Shown in pieces: positions 33,820 to 44,423 of a DNA stretch of 64,000 bases. Where the stretch lies: contig JACEEZ010001691.1 of the NCBI GenBank assembly GCA_016584305.1, forward strand, positions 1 through 64,000. The letters run 5' to 3'. The translations under genes and the position numbers were made by a program. The DNA comes from Chionoecetes opilio. Its lineage: Eukaryota > Arthropoda > Malacostraca > Decapoda > Majidae. Within the stretch, counting starts at the first letter, position 1; every line of letters starts with the position of its first letter. The notes under the pieces were generated by a model. It had not been told where the DNA came from and searched no databases. It worked only from the letters and a program-made list of their open reading frames with translations.

Positions 33820-36216
33820 GGGTACGCCGTATAACAAAAATTCTTTTTCTCAACTTTGGCATGCCAATTTCCTATGTAAAATGGAATTCTAAGACGATTT
33901 TATCTCCATCTATTTTTGCATTTGAGCAATTCTTACTATGCAAAATCGCACTTTTATATTGCACCCTTATGGAATAATGCTTAAATGAGTAGGCAGTGTC
34001 CGGTTGGTCCTGTGTATTGCATCATGCACCAATATGAGTTCCCAATGACTAGCGTGGTAAGCTCTTTCTGATCAGTTGGTTCATCAGGCACTACATCACA
34101 GTGTCACAGCCTCTACGTTGGCCTAGAACGTGTCCATCATGTCCTTCTTAGACCTGAAGCAGGGCATGGTCTCCCAGTGGTGGGCCCGAGCCCGGATGAA
34201 CCCGTCTCTGGCCTGCTGCCCCACCACTGCTGCCGCAGCCTCTGTCACCTGCTTCACGACTCTTTCGGTGCTGTGAGTGTGTATAGAGAACTCCGGAACC
34301 TCGTACGGCTTGACCAGGATCTCCTGGATCTGATCCCCGGACAGTGAACAGGTGAATGCCGGCTCGTGCACCTGGCCAGGCTGCCATCTGCTGCATCTGC
34401 TGCTGGATCAGTGTCTGCAAGCTGGTGGCTGACAAGTTCAGCTTGGGTGTGATGCGAGGTCTTACACTGGTGTCCCCATACTCCTCGCCAGCCCTCAGCT
34501 TCAAAATCTGGGTCATGGCGAACCTGCGGTCGTCCTCACTCTGACTCGCCATCAGCGAGAGGAGGACACATTCTGAGTGTGCGAACCATGCTCCTCTCCG
34601 CACGTAGAAAGTCACAGCTGTTTGGACCTTCTTGGGCTGCGACCTCATCACTCTGAGCTGCGTGAGGATGTGCTTGGGGCCGTCCTCTAGTCTGTGGTGA
34701 ACCTTGATGTTGTAGTAGTTTGAAGTACTCCTGCAGGCAGTACTTGACTAGGATTTCCAGGGTGTTCAGTTCTTTGCCAGTCAGTCCATGCTTTCTGGTC
34801 CACATGTACACGAGCGACTGGGCTGTGGTGAGCCATCTGGAGTGGGACATCTTGCCACACTTGATCTCCTGCAGCTCGGACGGGAGAACGCCCCGCTTCA
34901 CAGCTTGGACCAGCTGGTAGGAGACCTGCCGGTCAGTGGACATGTTGACCAGGATATACTCCGGTATCTCCGTGAGATCTTCACCGCCTGGCACTCCTCT
35001 GAACTCTGCGTTGTACTGCATCTCATTCACGCTGGACAGCAGACCTGCACACTGGACCCGTGAAGCCAGTGTCAGATGAGGTAGGCCCGTCGATGCTGGT
35101 GATAAGGTGGCGCAGGGGCAACTCGTTTGTGTGCAACACGCATATACTCCAGAAGAGCTTGCGTCCCAGCATCTTCTCCAAATGGGCGTGAGTACCACCC
35201 TTCCACCCCGTGTTGGCCCTAGTTGAGTCACCTTGCAGTACGATCAGTGAGTCGGTGGAGTCGTACGTCACCAGCAGATCATAGAGAGCCTGAGCCACCT
35301 TGAACGCAGGCTTCTCAGGTGGCACCGGGTCCTCTGGTACAAAGTGCCAAAGGTACCTTCCAGATGGCTCCTCTGTCACTGACACATGCTCCTCCCTGAT
35401 CAACCTTGGGTGCAGTTTCCCATAGCTGTCGGGCACCATCGCCCTGGTCTTGTCCTTCCTCCCATCGTAACCCAATCCAACTATTTTGGTACCCTGGTGC
35501 TTCCCCTGGTCAAGGTCCCTGGCCGATGCCATGGCATCCTGCCTGGCCCTCCTCAGCTTGTTAGGATCGCAGACCAGGTACGACATGTCTGGAGAGAGGT
35601 GGCCGTCAGCGATAAGGTCCTGGAGGAATCCAGAAGCCAAGGCAGCAGCAGCAGTGGGCGGAACATCCAACCGGAGGCTTGGATGCGGAGCTGGACTTGG
35701 ACCGTACGTGTTTGACCGACTTACGCTGTTTTTTGTGACTTTTGGAGTTTGGTGATAGGACCTTAGACCTTAAACAGTATCCAGCCCTGGAACACCTACG
35801 TTGGGTAAATAATAACGTTCAAAATCCAGTTGCCTGGAAAAAGGTTTTTACCCGAAAAACGAGGCGATTTTGTATGTGAAGTGAGCTTTCCGGCGTCTGG
35901 CAGACTTACTGTAGGTCTTACGGCAATATCGAGGGCACACTTCCCATAGAGTTTTTAGCGCTCTACAACTTTGTCCTCAGTGAAATTTATCGAATCTCGA
36001 ACTTAAGTGACTTTTCTGTGAGTTTAAAGATGGTGTATGCTAGGCTATGTTTTGCATATAAATATAAAAGTCCATTTTTGCATAGCAGGAAGTGATCAAA
36101 CCAAAAAGTTGAAGAGGACAAACCACCCTTAAAATTCAATTTGACATAAGAAAACACCCTGCTGCCAAATTCGAAATAATCTATATTTCACTTTTCATTG
36201 GACCTACGGCGTCCCC
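33820..36216 (-). mobile_element. TA-flanked TIR transposon, copy 1
   Basis: The left end GGGTACGCCGTA and the right end, inverted GGGGACGCCGTA, are short TIRs flanked by TA (33818-33819 and 36217-36218). It encloses one minus-strand gene (34125-35670). The second copy, 51317-53683, lies in the opposite orientation. At 2.4 kb with its own gene it looks like an autonomous-size element. Confidence 0.8.
34125..35670 (-). pseudogene. Transposase-like protein, GDST..NTG family, copy 1
   Basis: Recognisable protein starts near DVPPTAAAALASGF (35667); no clear ATG is upstream. Central motifs are GDSTRANTGWKGG (about 35233-35195) and WSICVLHTNELPLRH (about 35157-35113). The D, N-T-G, L-E and W-x2-C-x2-H pattern suggests an RNase H fold (inference). 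Similar uncharacterised arthropod proteins are, as I recall, named cc8L18.2-like. A +1 shift at about 35040-35060 is shared with copy 2. A one-base deletion at about 34714 and a change near 34400 break this copy further. The C-terminus ends KKDMMDTF at 34125. Confidence 0.75.
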
Positions 36217-36231
36217 TAGTATCCATGTTTG

Positions 36232-36850
36232 GTGTGAGCCTGTGAGTGACGCCTTGCTCTGCCTACAGGGTTGTGGGTGAGTGAGGTGGTGGTTGTCCTG
36301 CCCAGAAAGTCAACCCCAGACTGTTCTTGAGGCTCCGAAACCAGTTCATCGTAATCTGGTCCGGCTATTTTGTGTCTTTTTTTCTGCTTTGTCACCTTCC
36401 TTGGCACAATCTGTTACTTGCAACAGCCAGGCGGCCATTCCATCAATAATAGTATCTATAGTATGTCCCTTTTGTTCTTGGTTATTGCCTCCTTGACCTT
36501 ACTCTCCGTTATATCACGGCCCTGTAAAGACTGCATTGGGGAGGGAGAGGGGGGAAGAGTGTCATCATGAAGCTGACTGTTAATTTACATCAAGGCATCA
36601 ACAAGGTATTATTATTATTAACAAGGTGCTGTTTAACATTTCTTGCTATTGAACAGGAAGGGAAAAGTATTGTTTAGTAGGAAGCAGGAAGACTGCTCAT
36701 GAGGTATTGAGGTGTCACGTGTGTGTATAGGTGTCACTGTTTGGTGTGTGCCTGTGTGTGATGCCTTGCCCTGCCTACAGGGACCTGTGTGGCAGTGAGG
36801 AGGTGGTGTTCCGGCCGTGCTGTTGATCGGAGAAAGTAACAACGCTACGA
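36232..36850. repeat. Two diverged copies of a possible exon-bearing segment
   Basis: 36232-36300 and 36738-36810 share GCCTGTG.GTGA.GCCTTGC.CTGCCTACAGGG and flanking text. On the minus strand the first copy reads PRKVTKQKKRHKIAGPDYDE and reaches LTHNP, followed by GTAGGC, a possible donor. I do not recognise the peptide; it lies outside the TIRs of the neighbouring transposon. Confidence 0.3.
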
Positions 36851-37434
36851 GTGACCTGCCGCTATCTGTGACTAACCTACAGGTGTGTGGAGTATTAAGG
36901 TGTCAGGTGTGTGTAGTGGTGGTGATGAAAGCAAGACTGCCAACAAGCTGTTAGACTAAGACATGAAACTATGATATTTTGGGTGATGGCAAAGAGTGGT
37001 ATAACTCTCTCCCACCTCCTTCTAACACAATCTACAAATCATGACATGCAATAACAAAGGATAACTGAATAATCCTTTTCAAATATAATATATATCTAAT
37101 AATTTGAGTGGTGCAACAATAATCAGTACCTGTTTTATCAGTATACTGTGGTTTATTTAGTGGGGAAGCAGTTCTCCATTACTATTATCACAATTGTTGT
37201 CCAGTGATCACGAGTGTACAGTATATCCTTTATAAGCATTGACACCTCTCCTGATTGTTAGGCATTGTATTTATTTGTTATCTGGAACCCCTCGCCTCCT
37301 GATAAGAAAAATCAAGGCGGGAGGTTTGGGGGGTCAGGTCAATACAACAGCCCTCAACACTAAGCAGAGATTGAGGTACTTATAAGCACATACATGGGTC
37401 ATCACTAGACTTATGTTGATGGGAACACTCCATT
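36851..37434. other. Unassigned sequence
   Basis: AT-rich, no supported gene or repeat. Confidence 0.4.
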
Positions 37435-37604
37435 CACTGCCCACTCAATAAACCCACGCCATCATCTCATCTTTCTGTTTAACGTCAGATACTCTCATTG
37501 TGTGGTGAGGTCAGGCGGTCAATGACACGCTGCCAATGTCAGTGTCTGTTAGTGTCTGCGTTCATCATTCATTCATTGTGCATAATTGAAAAAAATGCAG
37601 TCTG
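37435..37604. repeat. Interspersed repeat containing an empty insertion site
   Basis: Matches 42293-42418 plus 43117-43173. The text GTCTGTTAGTGTCTGCG at about 37547-37563 is uninterrupted here but split by a 698-bp TIR element in the other copy. Confidence 0.85.
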
Positions 37605-37899
37605 AGGCGGGGTTCCCACTACATGTATTTGTTGTCCGCGTCTACGTGGGAGTGGCGATCAGTGACGTCACCGTGACGGCGCCCCGCCACTCCCGCAGCC
37701 ACGTGGCTCCGAATAATGTGAGCCGAGACTCGCGTCTCAAGGTCGGTGACGTGATCACTGCTCCAGCAATGTGGTGGTCGCGGGGAGCCTGTGTTCACAT
37801 TACACAGGCAGGGAGTGACGTCACTGTGACGTACTGTAGTCACTGATGACAAGATGCACGTAGACTACGGACAGCAAAAACGTGGTGTGAACCGGGCCT
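37605..37899. mobile_element. 295-bp TIR element (MITE)
   Basis: AGGCGGGGTTCCCACTACAT and TGTCCGCGTCTACGTG on the left are mirrored by CACGTAGACTACGGACAG and GTGTGAACCGGGCCT on the right, giving TIRs of about 45 bp. GTGACGTCAC-type palindromes lie inside. A copy truncated by an AGG microsatellite starts at 43174. The superfamily is unclear. Confidence 0.75.
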
Positions 37900-38188
37900 A
37901 AGTAAAACTCCATCTGCTTCCCCTTCAGTCCTCCTTCCCGCATGAAGATTGAAGTCAATTGCCACAGTTTTAGTTTTTGTAGCAATTGCAGAGTCCATTT
38001 TTACAAGTATGACTTAACTTCACTCGGATAGAGATAGTTGGAAGCCTGTCATCGGCCGTCTAACCTCATCAGATATTATGTTAAATATCAGATATTAGGT
38101 TAAATCTGACTTTAAACAGAAAGAAGAATATTTAAGCCACTTAAAAAAAATAATAGTTTCTATAGAAGAGTATTTATGTTTCGTAAAG

Positions 38189-38585
38189 TTTGCTGATAAT
38201 GAGAGGCATCATGTCTAGGAGTAACTATTTAGTGTAGAGTTTGCTGATAATGAGAGGCATCATTTCTAGGAGTAACTATTTAGTGTAGAGTTTGCTGATA
38301 ATGAGAGGCATCATTTCTAGGAGTAACTATTTAGTGTAGAGTTTGCTGATAATGAGAGGCATCATTTCTAGGAGTAACTATTTAGTGTAGAGTTTGCTGA
38401 TAATGAGAGGCATCATTTCTAGGAGTAACAATTTAGTGTAAAGTTTGCTGATAATGAGAGGCATCATTTCTAGGAGTAACTATTTAGTGTAAATTTTTGC
38501 TGATAATGAGAGGCATCATTTCTAGAGTAAACTATTAGTGTAAAGTTTGCTGATAATGAGAGGCATCATTTCTAGGAGTAAGGAT
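38189..38585 (+). repeat. 51-bp minisatellite
   Basis: About 7.7 copies of TTTGCTGATAATGAGAGGCA followed by TCATTTCTAGGAGTAACTAT and TTAGTGTAGAG. Confidence 0.97.
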
Positions 38586-38861
38586 TTATGGTCACGTTAG
38601 CCATCTCATTCGGTGCACATTTCAGACTGCTATTTCTCTCCCACAGTTGTTTGTAGCAATTGCATAGAAGTATTTTTTACAAGGAATCTTCAGTGGTTAA
38701 CGTAGGCCACTTTGAAACATTAATGAAGCATTTCTAGGAGGCAGGATTTATTGTGTGAAGTATACTATGCTGTGTCACTTGGTGCACATTCTAGACTCCT
38801 GTTTCTCTTCCACAGGGCTGCAAGGACAGCAGCAGCCTACCACCCCCGGGAACCACCAGTT

Positions 38862-39108
38862 GGGGAGGCGGTAGCAGAGTGGTTAGCTCACCGGGTGGCG
38901 TTCTCCAAGACCAGAGTTAGATCCAGAGTGGGACCCATAAATCCACTTTAAAAATATTTCTGCACCGTGGAGTGGCCTAAGAACACCCACATGCCCTGCC
39001 CATTAACTCTACCTTCGATTGTGAGTGCCTGGGAGGACACGGGGGGGCGGCATGAGCCTCCAATCACAGGCATCACTATAACAATCCTGCCTGCACCACC
39101 ACGGGTCT
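38862..39108 (+). mobile_element. tRNA-derived SINE, 3'-truncated
   Basis: Head GGGGAGGCGGTAGCAGAGTG, decayed B-box GAGTTAGATCC near 38924, body to CACCACGGG at about 39106. No tail. Confidence 0.85.
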
Positions 39109-39747
39109 TCGCCGAGATCCTGGTATGGAAAACGCTGCCCTTTCCGCCCCGGCAGCTACGAGGGATTGCTGCCGCCGATATATTTCTTGTTCCGGTGTTA
39201 GTTAGACATTTGTTTGGCAAGATACTATTCCTGCCCTCATGCATTACTGATTACTGATACTGTTACCCATGTAGGAAATGTTTTGAAATGATAAAACTGA
39301 GGAATACTTGGTGATTTTTCATGGACTGTTCTTGCTTTTGTGGTGTTTCTCCGGGGAGTCTTCGAGGCATTTATGACTTAACACACTTTTTTAGGCATTT
39401 TTTTGGTACTTTGAGCAGGTTTTTTGCTTTTTTTATATTTTAAGCAGTTTTTTTCTCTTTTTGCTATTTTAAGATGTAAAGGAAATATTCAATTATAAGA
39501 TGCATTGATTATTATATTGGATAACTAGTAAATGATCCATTATTATGTATATATTAACAATAAATATTTTATCAATTTAAATTACATTGACAATCAAATG
39601 TTGGTAGTTAGAAATCAGATTTATCGAGAAGCAAAAACCTGAAATGAATCCCATAGAATATATTGTAAGTTTAAGGCTGAATCTGCCTCTTGTTATGTGA
39701 CACAACATTTTAGAAATACTGAGTCTGCAATCTGAACAAAGTAACTA
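39109..39747. other. Unassigned AT-rich sequence
   Basis: No supported gene or repeat. Confidence 0.4.
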
Positions 39748-40210
39748 CAGGTTGAAGTTCCCAAACTCGGCATCCCAAGACTCGGCAACACCCAAAACTC
39801 GGCTAGGGTTCCGGATTTTCCACAACCCGGCAGAACACCCAAATCCCGGCGCGTAGATGCTGGGTCGGCCGCTGGGTGCCACCACACTAGGCCGCTTGGT
39901 TTCTCCCGCCGATTTGTTTGTTGTATTGTTCAGGTGTGTTGTGACTGTAGAGTTGTGTACACTGTTATTTTGTGTACTTCTACAGGTCTGTTATTGGTAT
40001 TATGGCTCCCAAACGTCCAGGAACACCTACTGGTGCAAGGGAAAAGAAAAGGAAGAACAATGTGTTAACTATTTCTGAGAAAATTGACCTTTTGAAGAAG
40101 TTGGATGCTTTTTTTCCCCTTAATATATCTACGTTCCCACAAAGTCGGAAAATTCCATTACTCGGCTCGGCGCTGGTCCCGAGGTTGCCGAGTTTGGGAA
40201 CTTCAACCTG
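39748..40210 (+). mobile_element. Pogo/Tigger-like element, family I copy 2
   Basis: TIR CAGGTTGAAGTTCCCAAACT at both ends with TA flanks (39746-39747, 40211-40212). The plus strand encodes MAPKRPGTPTG and LTISEKIDLLKKLD (40002-40105), the N-terminal DNA-binding helices typical of pogo/CENP-B-type transposases, then runs directly into the right TIR region because of an internal deletion. It contains one copy of the 23-bp unit. Confidence 0.88.
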
Positions 40211-40212
40211 TA

Positions 40213-40234
40213 CTACCACTACTACTACTACTAT

Positions 40235-40299
<65 letters not shown>
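40213..40299. repeat. (ACT)n microsatellite
   Basis: About 28 CTA/ACT units directly after the TA duplication of the pogo-like element. Confidence 0.97.
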
Positions 40300-40441
40300 A
40301 CTTACTGAAAGAACAACCATGGAAATAATATGAATGGAAAAAACAAACTTGAAAATGAAAGTATAATAATAGTTTCCCTGAGACAATCTTTTGTAAGGTG
40401 AGACTAGTTAGGAAAATAGAATACCGTTGCCCTGATTCTCC

Positions 40442-40651
40442 CTAGACTGGCCGCACGTCAAGTTGGCTAAAATGTGGCCCCTTCCCTCCCCCCTTTCCAA
40501 CGCACGGCATGGGCTGAGGTGTTGGGTGTTGGGTGAGAAGGCCTTACTCCAAGTTCTGCCCTGAAGTCCCAACACCTCGGCCAATCCCGTGCATTCGGAA
40601 GGGGGGAGGGAGAGGGGTAATTTTTGCCAACTTAACGTGTGGCGAGTCTAG
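40442..40651. mobile_element. 210-bp foldback MITE with 5-bp target duplication
   Basis: CTAGACTGGCCGCACGTCAA is mirrored by TTAACGTGTGGCGAGTCTAG, with arms of about 85 bp. TCTCC is duplicated at 40437-40441 and 40652-40656. It sits 38 bp downstream of the exon donor at 40690. Confidence 0.85.
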
Positions 40652-40689
40652 TCTCCACATAAGCAAGAAAGCGCAGGCCATTGACTCAC

Positions 40690-40827
40690 CAGCAGGGCGG
40701 CCTTGATGGGTTTGAGGCACGGCTCCACCTGAAGGTTCCTGAGGAAGGGGTTCTTGGCGGCGGTGAGCAGGGCCAGGCAGAGGAAGGAGGCGTCACACAG
40801 GCTCAGCTGCAGGCCCTCACTCACACT
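40690..40827 (-). CDS. Conserved-looking exon of an unidentified gene
   Basis: A 138-bp (46-codon) open stretch on the minus strand encodes SVSEGLQLSLCDASFLCLAL and TAAKNPFLRNLQVEPCLKP, ending in IKAALL. It is bounded by a good acceptor (TCTCCCTTTCCAG) and a good donor (GTGAGTC). Its GC content and codon-like composition differ from the surroundings. I do not recognise the protein; the helical, leucine-rich text would suit a repeat-type scaffold. It lies downstream, on the same strand, of the WDFY3 exons, but nothing ties it to that gene. The minisatellite that follows upstream resembles its acceptor region. Confidence 0.6.
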
Positions 40828-40899
40828 CTGGAAAGGGAGAAATAGTTATGGTAAGAGATGATTTCAGATGGTCTATATGACATTGTTTTCTGAATGCTG

Positions 40900-42290
40900 T
40901 CTGTAACACACTGGAAATAGGGAAATAGTTACTGTAACACTGGAAATAGGGAAATAGTTACTGTAACACTCTGGAAATAGGGAAATAGTTACTGTAACAC
41001 ACTGGAAATAGGGAAATAGTTAGTTGTAACACTGGAAATAGGGAAATTAGTTACTGTAACACTCTGGAAATAGGGAAATAGTTACTGTAACACTGGAAAT
41101 AGGGAATAGTTACTGTAACACTGGAAATAGGGAAATAGTTACGGTAACACTGGAAATAGGGAAATAGTTACTGTAACACGGGAAAATTTAGGGAAATAGT
41201 TACTGTAACACGGAAATAGGGAAATAGTTACTGAAACACACTGGAAATAGGGAAATAGTTACTGTAACACACTGGAAATAGGGAAATAGTTACGTAACCA
41301 CTGGAAATAGGGAAATAGTTACTGAACACTGGAAATAGGGAAATAGTTACTGTAACACTGGAAATAGGGAAATGTTTACTGTAACACACTGGAAATAGGG
41401 AAATAGTTACTGTAACACTGGAAATAGGGAATAGTTACTGTAAACACTCTGGAAATAGGGAAATAGTTACTGTAACACTGGAAATAGGGAAATAGTTACT
41501 GTAACACTGGAAATGGGGAAATAGTTACTGTAACACTCTGGAAATAGGGAAATAGTTACTGTAACACTGGAAATAGGGAAATAGTTACTGTAACACACTG
41601 GAAATAGGGAAATAGTTACTGTAACACACTGGAAATAGGGAAATAGTTACTGTAACACACTGGAAATAGGGAAATAGTTACTGTAACACTGGAAATAGGG
41701 AAATAGTTACTGTAACACTCTGGAAATAGGGAAATAGTTACTGTAACACACTGGAAATAGGGAAATAGTTACTGTAACACTCTGGAAATAGGGAAATAGT
41801 TACTATAACACTCTGGAAATAGGGAAATAGTTACTGTAACACACTGGAAATAGGGAAATAGTTACTGTAACACACTGGAAATAGGGAAATAGTTACTGTA
41901 ACACACTGGAAATAGGGAAATAGTTACTGTAACACTCTGGAAATAGGGAAATAGTTACTGTAACACACTGGAAATAGGGAAATAGTTACTGTAACACTCT
42001 GGAAATAGGGAAATAGTTACTGTAACACTCTGGAAATAGGGAAATAGTTACTGTAACACTCTGGAAATAGGGAAATAGTTACTGTAACACTCTGGAAATA
42101 GGGAAATAGTTACTGTAACACTGGAAATAGGGAAATAGTTACTGTAACACACTGGAAATAGGGAAATAGTTACTGTAACACTCTGGAAATAGGGAAATAG
42201 CTACTGTAACACACTGGAAATAGGGAAATAGTTACTGTAACACTCTGGAAATAGGGAAATAGCTACTCTAACACTAGAGATAGGGAAATA
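40900..42290 (-). repeat. 29/31-bp minisatellite of splice-acceptor-like units
   Basis: About 45 copies of CTGGAAATAGGGAAATAGTT plus ACTGTAACAC(A/T/-). Unit length alternates between 29 and 31 bp according to CT, CA or nothing before CTGG. On the minus strand each unit reads GTAACTATTTCCCTATTTCCAG in effect: a TAAC, a pyrimidine-rich run and CAG. The true acceptor at 40828-40850 has the same pattern. Confidence 0.95.
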
Positions 42291-42292
42291 GT

Positions 42293-42418
42293 TACTCCAC
42301 TACTGCCCACTCAATAAACCCAAGCCATCATCTCATCTTTCTGTTTAAGGTCAGATACTGTCATTGTGTCATGAGGTCAGGCGGTCAATGACACACTGCC
42401 AGTGTTAGGGTCTGTTAA
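42293..42418. repeat. Interspersed repeat, left part of an interrupted copy
   Basis: Matches 37435-37550; continues at 43117-43173 after the inserted TIR element. Confidence 0.85.
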
Positions 42419-43116
42419 GGCCCCATCCACGGTGCCATCTGGTCTTGAGACCATGGGACAGATCTGGTTGGATCCAACCAGATTGGATCGTGAGTGGGGT
42501 GATTTTGGTCTGTCCGACCGACTGACAGCTGGTCGGATGGCGACCAAGCAGTGTTTGGTTTTTAGATCCGACAGATCATCCGGTTCAGACCGGATGGCAC
42601 CGTGAGTGTGCTGACCGTGAGGCCAGCCGTCAGTTTCGCCACTGACAGCGTCGCGAGAGGATTACCAAGATGAACTGTTTCCTTGATGACAAGCACTTTT
42701 GGACAGAATTCATCCAATTATATGGAAACTAAATGTTTGTGGGAAATAAAAAGCAAAAAGTCAATGGATAAATATAAGAAAAATGCAGCTTATGAAGTAT
42801 TGGCAGAGAAACTCCAGGAGCGACAGTCAGGCAGACAATCAGTGTGTTCCGGAAATATATTAAGAAAATAATTGCCTCTGTGAAATTTGGTGTGAACGCG
42901 GATGATGTTTACGCTGCTCAGTTGTGGCATCAGATTCCATCACAAGTGATTCGATCCTCGTTGCACAGACCCATCATGGGAACCGCTCTCCACCGTTTCC
43001 ATCACCAACTGAATTGATCCTGAGGTGCGGTCGGATCGTTAGTGGGTGGTAGGATATCCATCGGATCAGGTCTGTCGGATCAGATTGTACGACCAATAGT
43101 ACCGTGGATGGGGGCC
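42419..43116 (+). mobile_element. PIF/Harbinger-like TIR element
   Basis: The left end (AA)GGCCCCATCCACGGT and the right end ACCGTGGATGGGGGCC(TT) are inverted repeats. TTAA flanks both sides, so the duplication may be TTA (Harbinger type) or TTAA. The paralogous empty site is at about 37547-37563. The element carries a MADF-like reading frame, a usual second protein of PIF/Harbinger elements. Confidence 0.7.
42670..42871 (+). pseudogene. MADF-domain-like fragment of the Harbinger-like element
   Basis: Starting at 42670, the frame encodes MNCFLDDKHFWTEFIQLY. After a shift near 42719 it continues CLWEIKSKKSMDKYKKNAAY and EVLAEKLQE to a stop at 42871. This matches the MADF pattern: F...Y, LW, then a K-rich linker with Y, A-W/Y and L. 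MADF/Myb-like proteins of Harbinger elements bind DNA and assist the transposase. The piece is too short and shifted to be functional, and the DDE transposase is absent. Confidence 0.6.
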
Positions 43117-43173
43117 TTAAGGGTCTGCGGTCATCATTCATTCATTGTGCATAATTGAAAAAAATGCAGTCTG

Positions 43174-43230
43174 AGGCGGGGTTCCCACGGCACGAATTTG
43201 CTGTCCGCGTCTACGTGGGCGTGGCGATGG
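43174..43230. mobile_element. Truncated copy of the 37605-37899 MITE
   Basis: AGGCGGGGTTCCCACGGCAC and TGTCCGCGTCTACGTGG match the left end of the other copy, then the sequence runs into AGG repeats. Confidence 0.8.
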
Positions 43231-43362
43231 AGGAGGAGGAAGAGGAGGAGGAGGAGGAGGAGGAGGAAGGAAACTAGAGAAAATAGTACAGAAAAAATTT
43301 AAATAATATTCTCGACTGACCAAAAAAAAACACACACACACACACACACACACAACACACCA

Positions 43363-43412
<50 letters not shown>

Positions 43413-43624
43413 ATACAATGACAGCTCCATCATTGCAACGCACGCATTGATTGATCAACTCTGATTGGGCTGACCGCCGACTGCCACCACACGGCAGTCG
43501 GCGGCCAGCCCATATAGCTGTTCATCCTTCCTTCACACACACACGAATACATGTAAAAGCAGTGAAAGAAAGGGAGGGCAGAGAGAGAGAGAGAGAGAGG
43601 AGAAGAGAAGAGAGAGAGAGAAGG

Positions 43625-43703
<79 letters not shown>

Positions 43704-43741
43704 TTAATGAAGCATACAACCGAGGTGAATCGAGTGTAATA

Positions 43742-43772
<31 letters not shown>

Positions 43773-43790
43773 TTACCTATGTGTATGTGT
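43229..43790. repeat. Cluster of microsatellites: (AGG)n, (CA)n, (GA)n, (GT)n
   Basis: AGG at 43229-43268, CA at about 43330-43408, GA at about 43580-43702 and GT at about 43743-43769. Between them about 43430-43560 is unassigned. Confidence 0.95.
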
Positions 43791-43850
43791 GTGATGAGCA
43801 ATTTTCTTCAGGGTTTACAACTAGATAAATACAACTAGGTAAATACACAC

Positions 43851-44101
43851 CTTTCTCTCGCAGACACTGGGGTTTATCAGCAATTTTCTTGAGGGTGTCG
43901 GGAGGCTGGGGGGGCAGAGGGTCTCGGGTGGGGAACCTGAGCGGCCGTGCTGCCGTGTGCCCCCGGAAGGAGAGGCTGGGGGTGAACACTCTGGGGTGGT
44001 CCTCCCCCCTCACCTCCCCCAGACTGAAGGAGCCCTGGTACTGGAAACACTTCCAGTACACCCGCTGCACGTACACCAGGCTCAGCACGGACTCCTGCAG
44101 G
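43851..44101 (-). CDS. Conserved-looking exon of an unidentified gene
   Basis: A 251-bp open stretch on the minus strand encodes SLQESVLSLVYVQRVYWKCF, QYQGSFSLGEVRGEDHPRVF and TPSLSFRGHTAARPLRFP, ending DKPQCLREK. The acceptor is GGGTGGCAG after a TTGTTG-rich tract; the donor is AAAG followed by GTGTGTATTT. The donor bases coincide with a LINE 3'-end fragment at 43812-43850. The peptide is not recognised. It is on the same strand as the exon at 40690-40827, but exon phases do not join directly, so another exon would be needed between them. Confidence 0.6.
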
Positions 44102-44180
44102 CTGCCACCCACAACAACAACAACAACAATACAAGGATTATACTTTACTCCTGCAGGCTGCCACCCACAACAACAACATA
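44092..44180 (-). repeat. Duplicated splice-acceptor region
   Basis: ACTCCTGCAGGCTGCCACCC followed by ACAACAACA occurs at about 44091-44121 and again at about 44149-44178. The exon's first bases and its 3' splice site therefore exist twice, about 57 bp apart. Confidence 0.9.
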
Positions 44181-44229
44181 AGGGGTGAGGGGACCGGACT
44201 GGCAGGATTATTATAAGACAGGTGTCTCC

Positions 44230-44300
44230 TGAATTCAAATATCAGTCAATAAGCAGCAAGGGGGCAGCAGTTTTCACCTCTTTAAAAAAACAGAGCTACT
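44230..44300. repeat. Interspersed repeat, copy 3 of 3 (partial)
   Basis: TCAAATATCAGTCAATAAGC and AGCAAGGGGGCAGCAG match 2985-3050 and 8130-8195. Confidence 0.75.
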
Positions 44301-44423
44301 TGTGTGAGCCCGGAGCCAGTGTTACCTTAGAGACTGAGGCAATGTGCAGTTGTGCAGAGAGGATGCCACTACCAAGACCACAATGGCACTGCCTGTTTGG
44401 CCAGTGCCATTACTAAGGTAGTA

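Noticed and set aside
34356..35755. Plus-strand frames opposite the first GDST..NTG gene
   Set aside because: They are antisense shadows; the same shadows occur opposite the second copy.
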